Source: Pseudomonadota bacterium (GTDB lineage: Bacteria > Pseudomonadota > Alphaproteobacteria > Caulobacterales > Caulobacteraceae). Taken from it: a DNA stretch of 23,984 nucleotides. The stretch spans positions 1-23,984 of the forward strand of contig JAEYNH010000107.1 of assembly GCA_023412655.1 (NCBI GenBank). The letters are read 5' to 3'. Below, piece after piece: positions 7,914-14,996 of this stretch; positions within the stretch are counted from its first letter, which is position 1, and each line of letters opens with the position of its first letter. Under the pieces are notes generated by a model that searched no databases, was not told where the DNA came from, and was given only the letters and a program-made list of their open reading frames with translations. The translations under genes and the position numbers were made by a program.

Positions 7914-7949
7914 GCAGGGAGCCTAAAGGAGTCGGCGCGCTAGGCCCAC

Positions 7950-7984
7950 GCTTCAGAGCCCGGGGACCGGGCCCGGGCTGAAGC
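7950..7984 (-). terminator. Hairpin spanning the hutC-like stop codon
   Basis: On the minus strand GCTTCAG...CTGAAGC (arms 7984-7978 and 7956-7950) encloses CCCGGG arms, giving a strong GC stem over the last codons and stop of the repressor gene. There is no T-run after it, so it may be a weak terminator or an mRNA 3'-end structure rather than an intrinsic terminator. Confidence 0.35.
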
Positions 7985-8702
7985 GCGCCACGAGGTCATA
8001 CGCGGGCCCCGGGAAGGTCAGGCGCACCTGGGTGATGCGATCCGCGCCGCGCCAGGTCCGGCGCTCGAGGACCAGACAGGCCTCGGAAGGGTCGATCTGC
8101 AGGTTGGCCGCGGCGCCGCGGTGAGCGTTGGCGGCGCTGATCCGGTGCTCCGCCTCGGTCCAGGGCACATGGCCTAGCAGCCAGCCGCCGGGCGTGGTCC
8201 GGGCGAAGTCCACGCGGGCCGCTTCCGGCAGGGCCCGCAGGTTGATGAGGCGTTCCTCCAGGGCGAACGGCCGCCCGCCGGAGCGGTGCAGGCATCGCAG
8301 CGCCAGGACCTCCAGCGGCCCATCGAGACCCAGCGCCGCCAGGTCGTCGTCCTCAGCCGGACGCACCGCGCGGGCGAGCAGTTCGTAGCCGTAGGTCTCC
8401 CCGCGGGCGGTCACCTCGGCCGCGATGTCGGGGATGTCCACCACCACCGAGTGGATTTTCGGATGGGCCACGAAGGAGCCCGCCTTGCGCCGCCGCACGA
8501 TGAGGCCGCTGTCCACCAGGGGCGCCAGGGCCTTGTTCACGGTCGCCCGGGAACAGCCGTAGGCGTCCATCAACTCGTGCTCCACCGGCAGCCGGCGCCC
8601 GGGAGGCCAGTCGCCGGAGCGGATTCGGCCGGCGATCTCGTCGCGGATTCGCACGTGGAGCGGGGCCTCGCCTGGCCCCGCCCCGGCGGCGCTAGGCGCC
8701 AC
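7953..8702 (-). CDS. hutC: GntR family UTRA-domain repressor, HutC-like
   Basis: DNA-binding repressor, 249 aa. Residues ~12-80 are a GntR winged HTH (LHVRIRDEIAGRI, GRRLPVEHELMDAYGCSRATVNKAL). Residues ~95-240 are a UTRA ligand domain with features of the histidine-utilisation repressor HutC: ALEERLINL, VPWTEAEHRISA, CLVLERRTWRG. HutC proteins bind urocanate and repress histidine breakdown. There are no hut enzymes here; instead it ends an operon of an exported peptidase and two PepSY proteins. GTG start at 8702 overlaps the PepSY gene by 11 bases, suggesting coupled translation. The symbol rests on family resemblance; the true ligand may differ. Confidence 0.7.
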   Translation of the reverse strand: MAPSAAGAGPGEAPLHVRIRDEIAGRIRSGDWPPGRRLPVEHELMDAYGCSRATVNKALAPLVDSGLIVRRRKAGSFVAHPKIHSVVVDIPDIAAEVTARGETYGYELLARAVRPAEDDDLAALGLDGPLEVLALRCLHRSGGRPFALEERLINLRALPEAARVDFARTTPGGWLLGHVPWTEAEHRISAANAHRGAAANLQIDPSEACLVLERRTWRGADRITQVRLTFPGPAYDLVARFSPGPVPGL

Positions 8703-9423
8703 GGCGCATCCGGGCGCGGACGGCGTCCATCCCGTCCAGCAGCCACGCGACGTCCGAGCGGCGGAACGCGCGGAACAGCAGGATCAGCCCGCTCAACGCC
8801 AGCCAGGTCGTCAGAGTGGCCACGGTGACGATCAGCGGGTGGTTGAAGCTCTCCCGGTCGTCATAGTCCATGATGTGCAGCATCCAGGCGATGTCGAAGA
8901 TCCGCCAGGTGTTGTTCTTCGCGCCGAGGACTTCGCCCGTGGTCGCCGAGACCAGCAGCGCGTGACGCTCCTTGTCCGCGAACTCGACGCGCCAGATCGG
9001 CAGGTCGAACTTGCGGGTCTCAAGGGTGTGCTTGTCGATGTAGGTCACCGACCGCGGGGCCTCCTCGCCGCTCCAGCGGGCGACGGCCAGCTCCCGCGCC
9101 TTGGCAGCGTCGATGGCGATGGCCTCACCGCTCACCGCATTGACCAGCTTCACGCCGGACGGCGTCGTCGCCTCATAGACATAGCTGTCGTACAGCGGCT
9201 TGAGCCGCAGCTTCAGGATCGGCTGGCCCAGGGCATCGGCGAGGCCGGCGAGCGGCAGCATCTGCGCCGGCGGCGGCGGGGCCGCCACGGGCAGGATCGC
9301 GTGCTCGCCCGACACCTTGTGGTGCGGCAGCATGGCCATCACCGCGCCGCTCAGCGACCAGAGCAGGAACTGCAGGCCCAGCACCAGGCCGAACCACTTG
9401 TGGAGGGTGCGGATCAGGAACAT
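8692..9423 (-). CDS. PepSY domain membrane protein (second copy)
   Basis: 243 aa, with a hydrophobic segment near the N-terminus (about 8-32, FGLVLGLQFLLWSLSGAVMAM) and one near the C-terminus (about 200-222). The large middle part would lie in the periplasm and contains PepSY-type strands (LPIWRVEFADKERHALLVSATTGEVL form). A conserved MLHIMDYDDRE...NHPL stretch precedes the second membrane segment and is shared with the gene just upstream. The strong ribosome site GAGGAGGA precedes the ATG at 9423. The stop of the upstream PepSY gene is 12 bases away. PepSY proteins are linked to peptidase inhibition and, in PepSY_TM forms, to siderophore/iron reduction; which applies here is not clear. Confidence 0.85.
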   Translation of the reverse strand: MFLIRTLHKWFGLVLGLQFLLWSLSGAVMAMLPHHKVSGEHAILPVAAPPPPAQMLPLAGLADALGQPILKLRLKPLYDSYVYEATTPSGVKLVNAVSGEAIAIDAAKARELAVARWSGEEAPRSVTYIDKHTLETRKFDLPIWRVEFADKERHALLVSATTGEVLGAKNNTWRIFDIAWMLHIMDYDDRESFNHPLIVTVATLTTWLALSGLILLFRAFRRSDVAWLLDGMDAVRARMRRGA

Positions 9424-9435
9424 GCGCGGTCCTCC

Positions 9436-10143
9436 TCAGGCCTTGGCTTTGCGCGTGCGACGCTTACGGCGGAAGCTGTAGAGCAGTAGCCAGGCTCCGG
9501 TGGCCGAGCTGGCCACGGCCAGCCAGGTGAAGACCTGGAGCAGCGGGTTGTTCATGTCCTGACGGTCGTCGTAGTCCATGATGTGGAACATCCACATGAA
9601 GTCGAACGTCCGCCAAAGGTCGCTCCGCCGCGACACCAGCTCGCCCGTCCGCGGCGACATGTAGAACGTCGGATGCCACGCGCCCTCGAACTCCACCCGC
9701 CAGATCGGCACGGGACGGTTCTGGAATTCCAGCGGCGCCTTGGTCAGCAGCTCGGCCGAGACGATCTCGCCGTCCTCGGCGAAGAGCGCCTTGGCCCGGG
9801 CGCGGATGTCGGCTTCACCCAGCGGCGACAGCTGCTCGCCCGAACGGGCGTCGAACAGTTCCGGGCCGCCCTCCGTCTCCACCACATAGACCGGCTGGCC
9901 CAGCTGATGGTCAAGCTTGGCGGTCCGGAAACCCGGAACGCGCTGGGCCAGCGCTGCCGGCTCCAGCAGACCCGAGACGGCCACCGGCTGCGGGGCGATC
10001 GACTTCACCAGGCGGTCGCCGTGAATGATGTCGATGTGGACCGCGGTCATGTAGATGCCGCTGAGCATCCAGAGGACCGCCTGGATGGCCACGACCAGGG
10101 CGAACCACTTGTGGGTCGTCCTGGCCAGGAACGGGAGACGCAT
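9436..10143 (-). CDS. PepSY domain membrane protein (first copy)
   Basis: 235 aa and a paralogue of the next gene: N-terminal membrane segment (~12-34), periplasmic PepSY region with VPIWRVEFEG and MSPRTGELV, the MFHIMDYDDRQ...NNPLL stretch, a C-terminal membrane segment (~200-222) and a very basic tail (RRKRRTRKAKA), which would be cytoplasmic. The ATG at 10143 is chosen over the GTG at 10152 because ACAGG is correctly spaced only for the ATG. It lies 26 bases after the peptidase gene. The two copies may form a heterodimer; that is inference. Confidence 0.85.
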   Translation of the reverse strand: MRLPFLARTTHKWFALVVAIQAVLWMLSGIYMTAVHIDIIHGDRLVKSIAPQPVAVSGLLEPAALAQRVPGFRTAKLDHQLGQPVYVVETEGGPELFDARSGEQLSPLGEADIRARAKALFAEDGEIVSAELLTKAPLEFQNRPVPIWRVEFEGAWHPTFYMSPRTGELVSRRSDLWRTFDFMWMFHIMDYDDRQDMNNPLLQVFTWLAVASSATGAWLLLYSFRRKRRTRKAKA

Positions 10144-10169
10144 CGAGAGCACCTGTCGGGAGTTGCGGG

Positions 10170-11234
10170 CTACCAGTTCGGATTCATCGTGGACCGGCCG
10201 GGAAAGCGGACGACCTTCTCGCCGTAGAGCGGGTCGTAGTAGTGCCCGCCGTCCTTGTAGTCCGGGTTCCAGACCTTCTTCCCGTCGGCGCTCAGCCGAT
10301 AGACGTAGGGCGACATGTGCAGCCGCTCATAGTGCCACCGCCCCTCGGCGCCGGACGGGATGTCCTCGCCGTCGCCGTACAGCATCAGCCCCCCGTTGTC
10401 GTAGACCTCGTGGGCCGGGTCGGTGGTCTTGTACTCGTGGCTGACGTTCATGACCTTGTGGCCGATTTCGTGGGCCACCGTCCGGCGCTGCCGCGTCGGG
10501 GTCGACAGGTTCGAGATCGTGATCACGCCGCGCAGCCGTTCTGGCAGGGTGCCGTAGTAGGAATAGCTCGGGAACGAGAGCCCGCCGGTGCGGACCATCT
10601 TGATGGTCCAGTTGCGGCCTTCCGACAGCTCGGTGAACGGGAAGATCACGTCCTGCAGGCCGATCAGATAGACCGTGCGGGCGTTGTCCGGATGCGGTTC
10701 GACGATGCTCTCGAAGGCGCTCAGCGCCATCTCGGTGGGCACGCTCGGGTGGCGTTTGCTGGCCTCGTACGAGTTCACGTACTCGGTGTCCGGCACGCCG
10801 GGAATCTCATTGGACTGGATGGCCAGGCGCCGCGGATCGATCTCCCCGGTCTTCACCCAGAGCAGATTGATCTGCATCCCGGCGCGGGCATAGATTTCCT
10901 TGGCCGCGCGGACGGCATCCAGCATCCGCGGCAGCGAGATCTTGTCGAAGCCCGGGTCGAAGTTGGACGGCAGATAGACCCCGACGTCGATGGTCGGGCG
11001 GCCCGCCACCACATCCTTGTTGAACGCCTTGAGGTCCACCGAAGCGACCGTCGTCCAGGCCACCGGCTTGAGCGGCTCGAGGGCCGGATGGGCAAGCGCG
11101 GGCGCTCCCGGCGCCGCGAGAAGAACGGCGGCCGATGCGGCCATCCAGGCCTGGCGCGAAACGGTGGGAGCGCTAAGGCCGGATCGCAGGGCCCGGCTCA
11201 GCCGGCGCACGATCCCGGGGGCGGGAAGCGTCAC
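10170..11234 (-). CDS. Exported zinc metallopeptidase-like protein (HExxH)
   Basis: 354 aa. GTG start with AAGGA seven bases upstream. A long basic N-region and hydrophobic segment end at ALA-HP (~residue 48), fitting a Sec signal peptide, so the product is periplasmic or secreted. The motif HEIGHKVMNVSH (His255, Glu256, His259, His266) is a zinc-site signature; the third His is one residue further away than in the classic metzincin HExxHxxGxxH. A Met-turn-like GGLMLYG (Met284) follows. The rest, rich in aromatic residues, is not a family I can name. It is the first gene of a group with two PepSY proteins and a HutC-like repressor, and lies just after the terminator of the TonB receptor. It probably cleaves a peptide substrate; the substrate is unknown. 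Confidence 0.75.
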   Translation of the reverse strand: MTLPAPGIVRRLSRALRSGLSAPTVSRQAWMAASAAVLLAAPGAPALAHPALEPLKPVAWTTVASVDLKAFNKDVVAGRPTIDVGVYLPSNFDPGFDKISLPRMLDAVRAAKEIYARAGMQINLLWVKTGEIDPRRLAIQSNEIPGVPDTEYVNSYEASKRHPSVPTEMALSAFESIVEPHPDNARTVYLIGLQDVIFPFTELSEGRNWTIKMVRTGGLSFPSYSYYGTLPERLRGVITISNLSTPTRQRRTVAHEIGHKVMNVSHEYKTTDPAHEVYDNGGLMLYGDGEDIPSGAEGRWHYERLHMSPYVYRLSADGKKVWNPDYKDGGHYYDPLYGEKVVRFPGRSTMNPNW

Positions 11235-11305
11235 TCGCAGGTCCTTCTCGTAGGGACGTCGTCTGGGCGCGCCGGCCGTATCGCGGCCCGCGCACCGGAA
11301 GGGAG

Positions 11306-11338
11306 AAGCCGGCGGGCCCGTGGGGAGCCCGCCGGCTT
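11306..11338 (-). terminator. Hairpin terminator after the TonB receptor gene
   Basis: A perfect 12-bp inverted repeat, AAGCCGGCGGGC (11306-11317) and GCCCGCCGGCTT (11327-11338) with a 9-base loop, starts five bases after the receptor stop. On the minus strand the following bases are CT-rich (CTCCCTTCC) rather than a clean T-run, so some read-through into the peptidase operon is possible. Confidence 0.7.
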
Positions 11339-11342
11339 TCGG

Positions 11343-14006
11343 CTAGAACTGGTAGCTCAGCCGCACATAGCCCCGGCGACCCAGCAGGTCGTAGGTCATG
11401 GTGTCGGTGTTCCCGTCCGTGTAGCTGGCGATGTAGGGCACGTCGGGCTCGAAGATGTTGTCGACGCCGACGGCCACGGTAGCCTGGTCGTTCACGCGGT
11501 ATTGGAACTGGGCGTTGTTGTAGAACACATCGCTCGTCTTGCCGCCGACCGCCGTCGGCGCCGCGTTGAAGTCATGCGCCTTGCCGATCCACTGCACCGA
11601 CCAGGACGCGCTCCACTTCGGATCGTCCAGGCTGAAGGTCGCCAGGCCGCGCCACTTGGGATAGCCGCCGTTCCCGCCGCCGATGAAGCCGCGATAAACG
11701 ATCGGCGCACCGCCCGGGTACGGAATGATCGTGTAGTCCTTCAGATAGGTGACGTTGGCGTCGATGCCGGCCCGCACGCCACGGATATCCCAGCTGTAGC
11801 GCGCCGCCGCGTCGATGCCCTTCACGGTCTCGGCGCCGACGTTCACCTGCTGCGAGGACAGGTAGCTCACCTCACCCGTCAGCGTGTTGCGGGTGAAGTT
11901 GTCGGACGAGCAGAAGGGGTGCGCCAGGTTCGGCGTGTTGTAGCACACCGACAGCTTGGTCGAGCCCGGGATCGAGCGGATCGCGTTGTCGATCTCGATC
12001 GTCCAGTAGTCCAGCGTCAGGGCGAGGCGCGGAATGAACCGCGGCTCCCACACGGCGCCGATCGTCAGGGTCTCGGCGGTTTCCGGACGCAGGTTCTCGT
12101 TGCCGCCCGTGGTGGTCAGGATGTTGTTGTTCGGCTGGATGTAGGAAGCCGGAACACCCGACGCTTGGCAGTTCGCCCGCAGGACGGCGTTGCTGCTCGT
12201 GGCATAGCGGCTGCACGGATCGGTGGTGGTCAGCAGCCCTTCGGTCCTGCCGCTGAACAGCTCGGCCACGTTCGGGACCCGGAACGCGGTGCCCCAGGTC
12301 GCGCGGGCGCGAAGGCCGCCGCCGAGGGTCCAGTCCAGGCCCAGCTTGTAGTTCGTGTCGCTGCCGAACTTGCGATAGTCCGAGTAGCGGATGGCGCCGT
12401 CCACGCGGACCATCTCCATCAGCGGCATGTCCCGGACGACCGGAACGCTGACTTCGGCGTAAGCTTCCTTGGCCTTGATGGTGCCGTTGATCGGGCTCTG
12501 CTGGTTCGAGTTGGCGATACCGGCCACGATCAGCGGGTCGGGATTCCGCCAGCCCTTGTCCTCGCGGTACATGACGCCAGCGGCCACTTGCAGCGGACCC
12601 GCCGGCAGTTCGAACAGGCTGCCGGTGACGTCGCCGGTCAGGTTGAGGGTCTCGTTGCCGCCCTCGTCTTCCGTGGTGGTCAGGATGTAGTTGACCACCT
12701 GCGGGGTCAGGTCGCCCGCGCCGAGGTAGTCGCCGCAGGGAACCGCCGCGCCGCTCGCGAAGCTGCAGACGGCGGTGTTCAGCGTGTCGGCCACCCGCTG
12801 GCGGTTGGCGATGTTGGTGAAGCCGTCGACGCCTTCGTTGCGGCCCCAGCCGGCCGCCACCTCCCAGGTCCAGTCGCCGGCGAACTTGCCGCGGGCGCCG
12901 CCGGTTAGCTGGTAGGTGTCGGTCTCCTGGTAGGCCATGCGCGGCCCGCCTTCCACGAGACGGCGTTGGATCAGGTTGATGTTCTGGCCGGTGGGGTTGG
13001 TCGGGTTGGTCGCCGCGATCGCCAGGTTGGACAAGGTGCCGGGCGCCGAGAGCTGCTCGGACTCGCGCTTGGTGTAGAGCGCTTCACCGAACAGCTCGAT
13101 GTTGTCGGTGAGGGCGAACTTGGCGAACGCGCCGGTGGTCAGGCGCTCGATCGGGTTCACGGCGTTGATGTACGGGTTGCCGTTGAAGCCGTGCAGCGCG
13201 GCGCTGTACGGGGCGTAGCTGTCGCCGCCGGTAAAGTTGATGATCTGGCCGTTGGGCAGCGAGGCCCGGCCGCCCGCCGTTGAGCCGCTGCCCTGGCAGA
13301 CGAGATGACCCGTCGCGCCGCTGAGGCCGCAAGGCGCCCGGCTGGCCATGTTGACGGCGTCGGTCTTCTGGTAGGTGGCGGCGAGCGACAGGCTCGCCCG
13401 CTCGCCCTGCCAGCCGTACGAGGCGTCGATGGTGCGGTCGTCGCCGTCCCACTCGTCGCTGATGGCGTAGCGGCCGCTGATCGCGAAGCCGTCATAGTCG
13501 TCGCGGGTGATGATGTTCACCACGCCGGCCACGGCGTCCGTGCCGTACACCGCCGATGCGCCGTCCTTGAGGACTTCGATCCGGCCGATGATGGCGGCGG
13601 GAATGGTGTTCAGGTCGGGGGCGCTGTTGGCGCCGGTGCCGCCGTTGACCATCCGGCGGCCGTTGAGCAGCACGAGGGTCCGGTTGATGCCAAGGCCGCG
13701 CAGGTTGATCGTGGCCGTGCCCCAGCCACGCGAACTCCAGTAGGCGTTGGTCTGGTTGCCGCCGAAGCCGGCGGCCGCCGGCAGGCGCTGCAGCAGGTTC
13801 TCGACGTTGGTGATGCCGGTCGCGGCGATTTCCTTCTGACCGACCACCGTCACCGGACCCACGCCTTCGATGTCGGCGCGCTTGATCCGGCTGCCGGTGA
13901 CGACGATCTCTTCGACCGCACCTGCCTCTTGCGCCTGGGCGACGCCGGCCAGACCCACCGCGGCGCACGCGCTCGCGAACAGAAGGCCCTTGGAGAACCT
14001 GTTCAT
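11343..14006 (-). CDS. TonB-dependent outer-membrane receptor (Caulobacter-type, 887 aa)
   Basis: Outer-membrane active transporter driven by TonB-ExbBD. A Sec signal peptide (MNRFSKGLLFASACAAVGLA, cut near AQA-Q, ~25) is followed by EEIVVTGSR, which may be the TonB box. The plug domain (~35-160) contains LLQRLPA, the GLGINRTLVLLNGRRMV stretch, IPAAIIGRIEVLKDGASAVYG and AVAGVVNIITR. The remaining ~700 residues alternate as a 22-strand barrel and end in Phe (LSYQF), as expected for barrel assembly. The ATG at 14006 has AAGGGGG upstream. The length and plug wording match the large receptors common in Caulobacter and Sphingomonas; the substrate cannot be predicted. It is followed by the peptidase/PepSY/HutC-like group, which suggests a peptide or chelate ligand. 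Confidence 0.95.
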   Translation of the reverse strand: MNRFSKGLLFASACAAVGLAGVAQAQEAGAVEEIVVTGSRIKRADIEGVGPVTVVGQKEIAATGITNVENLLQRLPAAAGFGGNQTNAYWSSRGWGTATINLRGLGINRTLVLLNGRRMVNGGTGANSAPDLNTIPAAIIGRIEVLKDGASAVYGTDAVAGVVNIITRDDYDGFAISGRYAISDEWDGDDRTIDASYGWQGERASLSLAATYQKTDAVNMASRAPCGLSGATGHLVCQGSGSTAGGRASLPNGQIINFTGGDSYAPYSAALHGFNGNPYINAVNPIERLTTGAFAKFALTDNIELFGEALYTKRESEQLSAPGTLSNLAIAATNPTNPTGQNINLIQRRLVEGGPRMAYQETDTYQLTGGARGKFAGDWTWEVAAGWGRNEGVDGFTNIANRQRVADTLNTAVCSFASGAAVPCGDYLGAGDLTPQVVNYILTTTEDEGGNETLNLTGDVTGSLFELPAGPLQVAAGVMYREDKGWRNPDPLIVAGIANSNQQSPINGTIKAKEAYAEVSVPVVRDMPLMEMVRVDGAIRYSDYRKFGSDTNYKLGLDWTLGGGLRARATWGTAFRVPNVAELFSGRTEGLLTTTDPCSRYATSSNAVLRANCQASGVPASYIQPNNNILTTTGGNENLRPETAETLTIGAVWEPRFIPRLALTLDYWTIEIDNAIRSIPGSTKLSVCYNTPNLAHPFCSSDNFTRNTLTGEVSYLSSQQVNVGAETVKGIDAAARYSWDIRGVRAGIDANVTYLKDYTIIPYPGGAPIVYRGFIGGGNGGYPKWRGLATFSLDDPKWSASWSVQWIGKAHDFNAAPTAVGGKTSDVFYNNAQFQYRVNDQATVAVGVDNIFEPDVPYIASYTDGNTDTMTYDLLGRRGYVRLSYQF

Positions 14007-14215
14007 CTAACTAAACCCCCTTCTCTCAAGCCGCGCGGCGCCTCGTTGGACTCGGGCGGCTCAGTCGGGGGGTAAGTCGCGGCGACAGCGCCTGACTGTC
14101 AATAATGTCTACACAAAAGAGGCCGGCTAAGTGGGGCATAATTTGCCTCTCATGGCGCCACACACCACCGGAAAACGCGAACTTCCACCCGCGACTTTGA
14201 CATGGATCAACCGCC

Positions 14216-14228
14216 TAGAACGAAGTTC
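14216..14228 (+). repeat. TAGAACGAAGTTC element, copy 1 (GAAC-N3-GTTC palindrome)
   Basis: Thirteen bases identical to the reverse complement of 14429-14441. The core GAAC-GAA-GTTC is itself palindromic, as expected of an operator for a dimeric regulator. It is 210 bases upstream of the TonB receptor start. Confidence 0.5.
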
Positions 14229-14250
14229 CAGGGAATCCGGTAGCTATTTT

Positions 14251-14277
14251 CGGTCGTCATGAAATGATCGACGACCG
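14251..14277. repeat. Perfect 8-bp inverted repeat (hairpin or operator)
   Basis: CGGTCGTC (14251-14258) and GACGACCG (14270-14277) with an 11-base spacer. Neither strand has a T-run after it, so it is not an intrinsic terminator. It may be a regulator site or part of a transcribed structure. Confidence 0.45.
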
Positions 14278-14428
14278 TCGCATTGGCGCCACATCATTGT
14301 GCAGAGACTGATCACTGGACGCGCGCACTCTCCACGGAGCACACGACAGCACTATCCACAAATTTGGAGGCGAAGCTGCCCGCAATTACAACCTTGCGGG
14401 GAGATATGGCGCGCTAAATATCTGAGAC

Positions 14429-14441
14429 GAACTTCGTTCTA
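14429..14441 (-). repeat. TAGAACGAAGTTC element, copy 2 (opposite orientation)
   Basis: On the minus strand this reads the same 13 bases as copy 1 at 14216-14228, about 200 bases away. Two matched palindromes in one intergenic region suggest cooperative binding or DNA looping by one regulator. Confidence 0.5.
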
Positions 14442-14560
14442 TCTTCAGGCGCAAGCGTCCGCGCGCACGGACACTTGAATCCATGTCACCGACGGATTTT
14501 TTCGGCGGTCTGCTCGTCTGGCCGCTCGAAGGAGATACGCAAGGCGCGCACCCACCCCTC

Positions 14561-14603
14561 AAAAAGAATGCGCGCCCGCGGAGCCGGAACTCCGGGGCGC
14601 GCG
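14561..14603 (-). terminator. Rho-independent terminator of the copper operon
   Basis: On the minus strand GCGCGCCCCGGAG (14602-14590) pairs with CTCCGCGGGCGCGC (14583-14570), with one bulged base and a six-base loop, followed by ATTCTTTTT (to 14561). It lies 20 bases after the cusF-like stop, and marks the end of the cnrYXH-copAB-cusF unit. Confidence 0.85.
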
Positions 14604-14622
14604 TCACGGATCAGAGATGCGC

Positions 14623-14964
14623 CTACTGCTTGCGGATGGCAGTGATCTGCTGGCCCTTCACGGTGAAGCTCACCTTGTCGCCCGCGGCGATCCCCTTAAG
14701 CAGCCCGGGATCGACCTTGAACGGCATGGTCATGGCGCCCCAGTTCAGGGCCTTGATCGGCTCGTGGGCGATGGTCACGGAACCGGCCCGGGCGTCGACC
14801 GACTTCACCAGGCCCTGCCCCTGGGCCGACGCGCCCTGCGCGCCCTGGGTCGCATGGCCGCCATGGGCCCCGTGAGCCCCGTGGCCTCCGTGATCGTGCG
14901 ACTGCGCCTGGGCGGCGCCGGCGAAGGCGAGCCCGGCCGCAAGGGCGACGGCTGCGAATTTCAT
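14623..14964 (-). CDS. cusF: CusF-like periplasmic copper-binding protein
   Basis: Small periplasmic copper(I) chaperone, 113 aa. A Sec signal peptide (~1-20, ending AQA) leads into a His-rich stretch (HDHGGHGAHGAHGGH, 23-37), a Gln/Gly/Ala linker and a CusF-type beta-barrel domain (~50-112). His67, Trp75, Met78 and Met80 fall exactly at the spacing of the E. coli CusF copper ligands His36, Trp44, Met47 and Met49. The ATG at 14964 has TAGGAG upstream. There is no cusCBA efflux pump in the window; here it sits after copA and copB, 32 bases from copB, and would pass copper to or from those proteins. The extra His-rich arm is a feature shared with CopA and CopB here. Confidence 0.88.
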   Translation of the reverse strand: MKFAAVALAAGLAFAGAAQAQSHDHGGHGAHGAHGGHATQGAQGASAQGQGLVKSVDARAGSVTIAHEPIKALNWGAMTMPFKVDPGLLKGIAAGDKVSFTVKGQQITAIRKQ

Positions 14965-14996
14965 GCGAGAACTCCTAAGACTGTAAACGCTTGAGG

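Larger units (their letters stand above)
14007..14560. other. Long non-coding region rich in inverted repeats upstream of the TonB receptor gene
   Basis: About 555 bases without a credible ORF and visibly more AT-rich than the flanks. It contains two copies of TAGAACGAAGTTC in opposite orientation (14216-14228; 14429-14441), a perfect 8-bp stem (14251-14277) and two TGGCGCCACA copies (14153-14162 and 14284-14293). A TTGACA lies on each strand (minus 14102-14097, plus 14197-14202) without a convincing -10. It presumably holds the receptor promoter and control sites, and could also hold a small RNA. Confidence 0.6.

Noticed and set aside
6654..7943. Plus-strand ORF of 429 codons
   Set aside because: Antisense to the TPR/glycosyltransferase-like gene.
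10242..12908. Long plus-strand ORF of 888 codons
   Set aside because: Antisense to the TonB receptor and peptidase genes, whose products are recognisable; the ORF has only low-complexity V/R/A/G-rich content typical of high-GC shadows.
14197..14202. TTGACA on the plus strand as a promoter
   Set aside because: No -10-like hexamer at 15-19 bases and no plus-strand gene downstream.
14216..14441. GAAC-N3-GTTC sites as LexA boxes
   Set aside because: Alphaproteobacterial LexA boxes are direct GTTC-N7-GTTC repeats; spacing and orientation do not match.
14386..14607. Minus-strand ORF of 73 codons
   Set aside because: Its start lies inside the copper-operon terminator and its composition is unlike the real genes here.
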